A stretch of DNA of 64,000 bases from Dinoroseobacter sp013215265 (GTDB taxonomy: Bacteria; Pseudomonadota; Alphaproteobacteria; Rhodobacterales; Rhodobacteraceae), in contig OY829366.1 of NCBI GenBank assembly GCA_963691755.1, positions 3,162,001 to 3,226,000 of the forward strand, in the 5' to 3' direction. Position numbers and translations under genes: made by a program. The notes beneath the pieces were generated by a model. It did no database searches. It saw nothing but the letters and a program-made list of their open reading frames with translations, and was not told where the DNA came from. Shown here piece after piece: positions 59,456 to 64,000 of the stretch (positions are counted from its first letter, which is position 1; every line of letters begins with the position of its first letter).

Positions 59456-59755
59456 TTAGTCGAGTTCAGTCCAGGGCCAGGGTTTCACATTGCTGGCTGC
59501 GGTCTGATACCGGGCAGCTTTGGCGATCCAGATCCCCAGATCAGTTCCGAAATCAGCCAGCCTTTCGTTCGGTTCACCTTTATTGACGAGCATGATCACA
59601 AACTGGATGACCGTCATGACCCCCAGCACGGTTTGCGCGAGCTGTATCATGATCCAGACAATAATCATGAAGATCAGGCGCGAGCCGATACTGTCTTTTT
59701 CTTCTGGCTCGAATTGTTCACCGTGGATTCGGCCATCCACCTTATCGTCATCCAT
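59456..59755 (-). CDS. DUF4389 domain-containing membrane protein
   Basis: The 99-residue protein has a hydrophobic span RLIFMIIVWIMIQLAQTVLGVMTVIQFVIMLV, with a charged N-terminus and a soluble tail FGTDLGIWIAKAARYQTAAS. This fits the DUF4389 family of lipase-operon-type membrane proteins of unknown role. ATG 59755 with AAGGTG upstream is preferred to GTG 59764. It starts 5 bp after the Gfo/Idh gene stop, so they share an operon. Confidence 0.85.
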   Translation of the reverse strand: MDDDKVDGRIHGEQFEPEEKDSIGSRLIFMIIVWIMIQLAQTVLGVMTVIQFVIMLVNKGEPNERLADFGTDLGIWIAKAARYQTAASNVKPWPWTELD

Positions 59756-59760
59756 CTTAT

Positions 59761-60729
59761 TCACCTTATCTGAGCGGCCTCGAAAGCCGCATCGATTACG
59801 GCTTGCGACCCGCGCGAGAACTCCAGCGGCACGGGATAAGCCGAGTTTGAGCGAAGACTATCGCAAAATGCTTCCACTTGCAGCACGTATTGGCGTTCAA
59901 AAGGGTACCGCCAAGTCTGCACGCTATAATCCGGGTGATGCAGATCGATCCTGCCCTCACCTTGCACACCGGAATTGAATGGAAACGGCATGCGGATCAG
60001 CCCCTCGTTACCATGAAACACCATTTCCTGATGGCGCATCTGACTGAGCCCGGACATGGCATGCATGACGACATCCCCAAACCTGCACCGGATTTCCGCC
60101 AAAGTGTCGACCCCGTTATTCATCTGTATATGCGCCGAGATGTCAGTAGGATCTGCGCCCATTGCGTAGCGTGCCATGCCAATCGGATAGATCCCAACAT
60201 CGCGCAAACCACCCCCGCCCAAGTCAGCTTGAGCACGGATATTACCCGCATCACCAAGCTTGAAAGTGAAAATGCCTCGGATCACTTGAAGTTGACCAAC
60301 CGCACCTTCGGCAAGAAGTTCTTTCAGTTTCACCCATTGCGGATGATGCACAGGCATAAACGCCTCAGCGCAAAGCTGGCCGATCTGTTTTGAGACTGTG
60401 ATCAATTGGTCCAAATCACTGACCTGCATGCCAATTGGCTTTTCTACCAACGCCGCTTTTCCAGCCTCCATCGCTTTGATGGCCCAAGGTGTGTGGAGCG
60501 TATTTGGCAGCGGAATGTAGACTGCATCAATTTTAGGATCAGCAAGAAGAGCGTCGTAGTTGTCGTGTACCTGAAGGCCCGGCGCAAATTCCGCAAAGGG
60601 CCGTGCTTTCGCCGGATTAGAGGTGGCAATAGCTGCCAGTCTGGCCCCGCGCGCCTCGTTGATCGCACGCCCCATATACTCGCGGGCAAATCTGGCGGCG
60701 CCGAGAATGCCCCAGTTGATGGTCTTCAT
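59761..60729 (-). CDS. Gfo/Idh/MocA family dehydrogenase
   Basis: The 322-residue NAD(P)-dependent oxidoreductase has the N-terminal Rossmann motif INWGILGAARFA and the conserved EKP in AALVEKPIGM. The C-terminal alpha/beta domain has GGGGLRDVGIYPIGMARY with the family's catalytic region. ATG 60729 is used, since it gives the standard N-terminus. Substrates in the family are sugars, inositols or dihydrodiols. It is followed by the DUF4389 gene. Confidence 0.92.
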   Translation of the reverse strand: MKTINWGILGAARFAREYMGRAINEARGARLAAIATSNPAKARPFAEFAPGLQVHDNYDALLADPKIDAVYIPLPNTLHTPWAIKAMEAGKAALVEKPIGMQVSDLDQLITVSKQIGQLCAEAFMPVHHPQWVKLKELLAEGAVGQLQVIRGIFTFKLGDAGNIRAQADLGGGGLRDVGIYPIGMARYAMGADPTDISAHIQMNNGVDTLAEIRCRFGDVVMHAMSGLSQMRHQEMVFHGNEGLIRMPFPFNSGVQGEGRIDLHHPDYSVQTWRYPFERQYVLQVEAFCDSLRSNSAYPVPLEFSRGSQAVIDAAFEAAQIR

Positions 60730-60803
60730 TATTGTGGCTCCAAATAGTACCTGCGCCAACAAAATCCGGGGTGCAGCCTGGTTGCAAGCAGAGACTGGAC
60801 CTG

Positions 60804-60838
60804 AAAAAGCCGGGCGAAGGGAGGGCTCGCCCGGCTTT
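60804..60838 (-). terminator. Rho-independent terminator of rpoH
   Basis: On the minus strand, a perfect 12-bp stem AAAGCCGGGCGA/TCGCCCGGCTTT (60806-60817 with 60827-60838) is followed by TTTTT. It lies about 54 bp past the rpoH stop. This is the strongest terminator in the window. Confidence 0.88.
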
Positions 60839-60891
60839 GTCGAGACGCTTAGGCCGGATGAGGGAGTAAGACCCGACCATGGCGTCTGAAG

Positions 60892-61785
60892 TTATGCGTC
60901 CACGAGACCTTTTTCACTTGCGAGCGAACGCATTCTGTCCTGCAGTTTTTCGAAGGCACGCACCTCGATCTGGCGAATGCGTTCACGGCTGACATTGTAC
61001 TGGCCGCTGAGGTCTTCCAGCGTCACTGGATTTTCCATCAAACGGCGCTGCGTGAGGATGTCCTTCTCACGATCGTTGAGCACATCCATGGCATTTACGA
61101 GCAGCTCTCGACGGACCTCCATCTCGTCCTTCTCAGCATAATCGCCAGCCTGGTCGGCGTCTTCATCTTCCAACCAGTCCTGCCATTCGGTCGCGCCTTC
61201 GCCATCTGAACCAATCACGGCATTCAGCGATGCATCCCCACCAGAAAGGCGACGGTTCATCGAGATCACCTCGGCTTCGGTCACGCTTAAATCGTTGGCG
61301 ATCTTTTCGACATGTTCCGGACGCAGATCACCATCTTCAAGCGCACCAATGCGGGATTTCGCCTTGCGCAGGTTGAAGAATAGTTTCTTCTGCGCGCTCG
61401 TGGTGCCAAGTTTCACGAGGCTCCAGGACCGCAGGATATATTCCTGGATTGAGGCCCGGATCCACCACATCGCATAGGTCGACAAACGGAACCCTTTTTC
61501 GGGATCAAAGCGTTTTACCGCCTGCATCAAACCCACATTCGCCTCGGCAATCACTTCGGCCTGTGGCAACCCATAACCGCGATAACCCATCGCAATCTTA
61601 GCCGCGAGACGCAGGTGCGATGTGACCATCTTATGTGCCGCGCCACTGTCCTCTTCTTCGACCCAGCGCTTGGCGAGCATATATTCTTCTTCGGGTTCCA
61701 GCATGGGAAAACGACGAATTTCCTGGAGGTAGCGGTTAAGGCCACCTTCCGGCGTCGGCGCTGGCAGATTTGCGTAATTACCCAT
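60892..61785 (-). CDS. rpoH: RNA polymerase heat-shock sigma factor (sigma-32)
   Basis: The 297-residue sigma factor has region 2 with LRLAAKIAMGYRGYGLPQAEVI and GFRLSTYAMWWIRASIQEYI, the RpoH box QKKLFFNLRKAKSRI, and region 4 with LTQRRLMENPVTLEDLSGQY and NVSRERIRQIEVRAFEKL. ATG 61785 with GGAGGGG 6 bp upstream is preferred to ATG 61800. It directs heat-shock gene transcription. It is followed by a strong terminator. Confidence 0.96.
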   Translation of the reverse strand: MGNYANLPAPTPEGGLNRYLQEIRRFPMLEPEEEYMLAKRWVEEEDSGAAHKMVTSHLRLAAKIAMGYRGYGLPQAEVIAEANVGLMQAVKRFDPEKGFRLSTYAMWWIRASIQEYILRSWSLVKLGTTSAQKKLFFNLRKAKSRIGALEDGDLRPEHVEKIANDLSVTEAEVISMNRRLSGGDASLNAVIGSDGEGATEWQDWLEDEDADQAGDYAEKDEMEVRRELLVNAMDVLNDREKDILTQRRLMENPVTLEDLSGQYNVSRERIRQIEVRAFEKLQDRMRSLASEKGLVDA

Positions 61786-61947
61786 TACTGTCCCCTCCAT
61801 GTTGTGCGCTTTGTTGCAGCGCAGCGTGATGTTAATCGAATTAAGATTGCGCTAACAGTTTTTCAAGAGCCGCTACCGAAAATTCGTTAAGCAGTAGTTA
61901 AACCTGCACCTGACGCACATAAAGGGCGAAGAAACACAGCTCACGTG

Positions 61948-61961
61948 CAAGTGCGCACTTG
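61948..61961. promoter_or_regulatory. 14-bp palindrome upstream of rpoH
   Basis: CAAGTGCGCACTTG is perfectly self-complementary. It lies 163 bp upstream of the rpoH start and 7 bp after the stop of the RluA-type gene. It could be an operator or part of a weak terminator. Confidence 0.35.
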
Positions 61962-61968
61962 AAACAAT

Positions 61969-63015
61969 TCAGTCGGATGTGAGGCGCAAAGCATAAAGCA
62001 ACTCACGCATATCTGTGGGCAATGGCCCCTCAAACCGCATATGCGTCCCACTTTCGGGGTGTATAAACCCCAGTGTCGCGGCGTGAAGCGCCTGTCGTTG
62101 GAATGCGCCAGCCGCAGATCGTGCGGTTTCGCTCAGGGCTTTCGCGGATAGTTTGCGCGTGCCGCCGTAAGTGGGATCGCCCAAAAGCCCGTGCCCGATC
62201 TTTGACATATGCACACGTATCTGGTGGGTCCGACCTGTTTCAAGCCAGCAGGTGACACGCGCCAATGTCGGCGGTGCGCCAAAGGTTTCGTCGATCCGCG
62301 CACGGGTGACAGCATGTCGGCCGCCGGGAACGACATCCATCTTCTGACGATCCGCACGGTGACGCCCAATCGGTGCGGTAACTTTCAAAACACCGCCAGC
62401 CTCGAACCGGACAATCGACTGGCCGGCAAGGCGCGGGTCTGCGGCATCAGGAACACCATAACAAATAGCGGTATATTCGCGTTCAACCGTATGGGCTGCG
62501 AATTGAGCCGCAAGCCCCGCATGCGCCTTGTCGGTCTTGGCCACGACCAGAAGACCAGAGGTTTCCTTGTCGATGCGGTGTACGATACCGGGGCGTTTCT
62601 CGCCGCCAATGCCAGACAGGCTTTCACCACAGTGATGCATAAGCGCATTCACGAGCGTTCCCGTCCACGCCCCCGGCGCTGGATGCACCACCATCCCGGA
62701 AGGTTTATTCACCACGATAAGGTGGTCGTCTTCGTGGACCACGTCGATAGCGATTGGCTCTGCCACCAGATCGACCTCTACCGCCTCCCCGACGGTGATC
62801 TCGATCACATCGCCTTCGGCAACGGCCGCCTTGGGCGAGACCAGTGGCGTGCCATTGCGCAGAACTGCCCCTTCCCCAATGAGTTTGGCAATCCGAGTGC
62901 GCGAGAGCTGCGCTTCTTCTGGCACATCACGGGCAAGCGCCTTATCAAGACGCGAGGGCGGGTCTTCCCCGATGGTGACCTGAACAACGTATCCGGCAGA
63001 ACTGGTGGCAGACAT
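61969..63015 (-). CDS. RluA family pseudouridine synthase (RluD-like)
   Basis: The 348-residue enzyme has an N-terminal S4 domain (about 12-75 with RLDKALARDVPEEAQLSRTR) and a catalytic domain with the signature GIVHRIDKETSGLLVVAKT carrying the catalytic Asp, then ETGRTHQIRVHMSKIGHGLLGD. RluD modifies helix 69 of 23S rRNA; the RluC alternative is less likely. ATG 63015 overlaps the start codon of the divergent gene in the bases CATG. Confidence 0.93.
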   Translation of the reverse strand: MSATSSAGYVVQVTIGEDPPSRLDKALARDVPEEAQLSRTRIAKLIGEGAVLRNGTPLVSPKAAVAEGDVIEITVGEAVEVDLVAEPIAIDVVHEDDHLIVVNKPSGMVVHPAPGAWTGTLVNALMHHCGESLSGIGGEKRPGIVHRIDKETSGLLVVAKTDKAHAGLAAQFAAHTVEREYTAICYGVPDAADPRLAGQSIVRFEAGGVLKVTAPIGRHRADRQKMDVVPGGRHAVTRARIDETFGAPPTLARVTCWLETGRTHQIRVHMSKIGHGLLGDPTYGGTRKLSAKALSETARSAAGAFQRQALHAATLGFIHPESGTHMRFEGPLPTDMRELLYALRLTSD

Positions 63016-63325
63016 GAACGACGACCCGGTAATGGACCCTTTGCCCCCTGAAGACCAGGGCAACATCCGGTTCCTGAGAATACTGGTGACAGTGCTGACC
63101 GCCACGATGATCGCCGGGTTGATAGCGATCTTCACGGTGATTGTCATCCGCTTCCCGAGCGGAACCGATACGCTGCCCCTTCCGGATCAGATCGTGTTGC
63201 CCGAAGGTGTGAACGCGGATGCCGTGACGTTTATGCAAAACCGGGTCATCGTGGTGTCTGGGAATGAAATTCTTGTCTTCGATATCGAAGGCGCCATTCA
63301 GCGCAGGGTTTCCCTTTCGGAATAA
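63014..63325 (+). CDS. Small single-span membrane protein (DUF6476-like)
   Basis: The 103-residue protein has one membrane segment (ILVTVLTATMIAGLIAIFTV) followed by a soluble domain with VLPEGVNADAVTFMQNRVIVVS and ILVFDIEG. It fits a small alphaproteobacterial family (I recall it as DUF6476) found next to rluD-type genes. ATG 63014 and the divergent ATG share the bases CATG. Function is unknown. Confidence 0.75.
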   Translation: MNDDPVMDPLPPEDQGNIRFLRILVTVLTATMIAGLIAIFTVIVIRFPSGTDTLPLPDQIVLPEGVNADAVTFMQNRVIVVSGNEILVFDIEGAIQRRVSLSE

Positions 63326-63370
63326 GAATTTTCACGCAGGGCAGAATAACGTCGGGCCAAGCCAGCGAAC

Positions 63371-64000
63371 TTATCCGATTAACTCTTGTACCCAATTGGG
63401 AACGACTTCGGTTGCCGGACCGTAGCGCGCGTCGTGAAAGCGGTGCGAGATATCGGAAGCTTCAAGGTTGATCTCGAGCGTTTGTGCGCCGCTCTCCCTT
63501 GCCAGATCTACAAAGCCTGCGGCGGGGTAAACCTGACCCGATGTCCCGATGGCAACGAAAAGGTCACAGCGACTGAGCGCCTGTTCGATCTCGCCCATAT
63601 GTTCCGGGTATTCGCCAAACCAGACGATATCGGGCCGGGTCGTAGGGGATGAACAGTTCGGGCAAGGGTCCTGCGGAGACATGACACGCAAAGCCGGAAA
63701 GCGATGCCCGCACGACGTGCATTTCGCACGATCCAATGCGCCGTGCATGTGAAGCACATCGCGAGCGCCCGCCGCCTCCAGCAGCGAGTCGACGTTCTGG
63801 GTGACGAGCGTGAGCCTTTGACCAAACACAGTTTTTAGTCTGGCCAGCGCTTCGTGGGCCGCGTTGAAAGCAGCGTCGGCTGCATTTTTTCGCCTGGCAT
63901 TATAGAAGCTATGTACCTTTTCAGGGTCAGCTGCGAACCCTTCGGGTGTGGCAACCTCGGCCAGATCATATTTTGTCCAAAGACCGTCCTTGTCGCGAAA
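63371..64000 (-). CDS. cobB: NAD-dependent protein deacylase, sirtuin (5' end outside window)
   Basis: The visible 209 residues start at FRDKDGLWTKYD, lacking the first ~20-30 residues with the GAGxS loop. The catalytic region has VTQNVDSLLEAAG and the catalytic histidine in LHMHGAL. A Cys4 zinc site (CTSC and CPNC) and VAIGTSGQVYPAAGF follow. SFYNARRKNA carries the Y-x-x-R pair of class III desuccinylase-type sirtuins. The gene runs off the right edge. Confidence 0.92.
   Translation of the reverse strand, partial: FRDKDGLWTKYDLAEVATPEGFAADPEKVHSFYNARRKNAADAAFNAAHEALARLKTVFGQRLTLVTQNVDSLLEAAGARDVLHMHGALDRAKCTSCGHRFPALRVMSPQDPCPNCSSPTTRPDIVWFGEYPEHMGEIEQALSRCDLFVAIGTSGQVYPAAGFVDLARESGAQTLEINLEASDISHRFHDARYGPATEVVPNWVQELIG

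Noticed and set aside
1..64000. CRISPR arrays, tRNA or rRNA genes, transposases and phage genes
   Set aside because: None was recognised on reading both strands; a tRNAscan and repeat search would confirm this.

Overview
The window looks like a chromosomal segment from a marine alphaproteobacterium of the Rhodobacterales (Roseobacter group). The reasons are the moderate-to-high GC content, the family types, and housekeeping neighbours typical of that order: rpoH, an RluA-type pseudouridine synthase, lepA, rpmB, argD/argF, hrpB, meaB and a ligase-associated exonuclease/ligase pair. No rRNA, tRNA, CRISPR array, insertion sequence or prophage was recognised by eye. The exact genus cannot be read from the sequence.

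Region 1 (1-9761) is a catabolic island for a ureide, hydantoin or other cyclic-amide compound. A mostly minus-strand block holds two PuuE-like deacetylase-fold hydrolases (one cut by the window edge), a maleate-isomerase-like protein, a D-hydantoinase/dihydropyrimidinase and a hydantoin-racemase-like protein. One further racemase-like gene sits inside this block on the opposite strand. A GntR/FCD regulator follows, then a plus-strand operon with a polar-amino-acid-type ABC importer and a TrzA/AtzA-like amidohydrolase. An identical 18-bp sequence around a perfect 12-bp palindrome lies before both operons and is the likely regulator operator.

Region 2 (10241-20914) is a complete L-rhamnose regulon of the Rhizobium rha type. 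rhaI and the bifunctional aldolase/dehydrogenase rhaD run leftward, and rhaR, rhaS, rhaT, rhaP, rhaQ, rhaU and rhaK run rightward. The divergent promoter region carries a symmetric array of three plus three half-sites at 10-bp spacing, with TTGACA boxes at both outer ends. Both ABC transporter operons in the window have a GC-rich hairpin just after the binding-protein gene.

Region 3 (21081-38339) is mostly core metabolism and information processing: lepA, an epoxide-hydrolase-like protein with a divergent WYL regulator, an orphan DUF1045 2H-phosphoesterase-like protein, an aldo/keto reductase, a sterol-desaturase-family enzyme, argD-GNAT-argF, gnd, hrpB, a YdcF-like protein, a DUF3108 protein and meaB.

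Region 4 (38635-53009) mixes accessory functions: a racemase-like gene coupled to a fluoroacetate-dehalogenase-like gene, a DUF2161 nuclease-fold protein, rpmB, a copper-chaperone pair, an XRE-cupin/GNAT/YdcZ operon with a leaderless self-regulated promoter, an HpaI aldolase, the exonuclease/ligase module with an esterase gene between its two members, an SDR with an altered active site, a maltose-acetyltransferase-like protein and an FAD oxidoreductase.

Region 5 (53026-64000) has an arginine:glycine-amidinotransferase-like enzyme, a TauE/SafE exporter, oligoendopeptidase F, a six-TM ion channel with an unusual selectivity filter, a Gfo/Idh/MocA dehydrogenase, rpoH, an RluA-family synthase whose start codon overlaps that of a divergent small membrane protein, and a truncated CobB-type sirtuin at the right edge. 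Many genes overlap by 4 bp (ATGA), so operon calls are fairly firm. Starts were reassigned where a ribosome-binding site or family N-terminus favoured a different codon.
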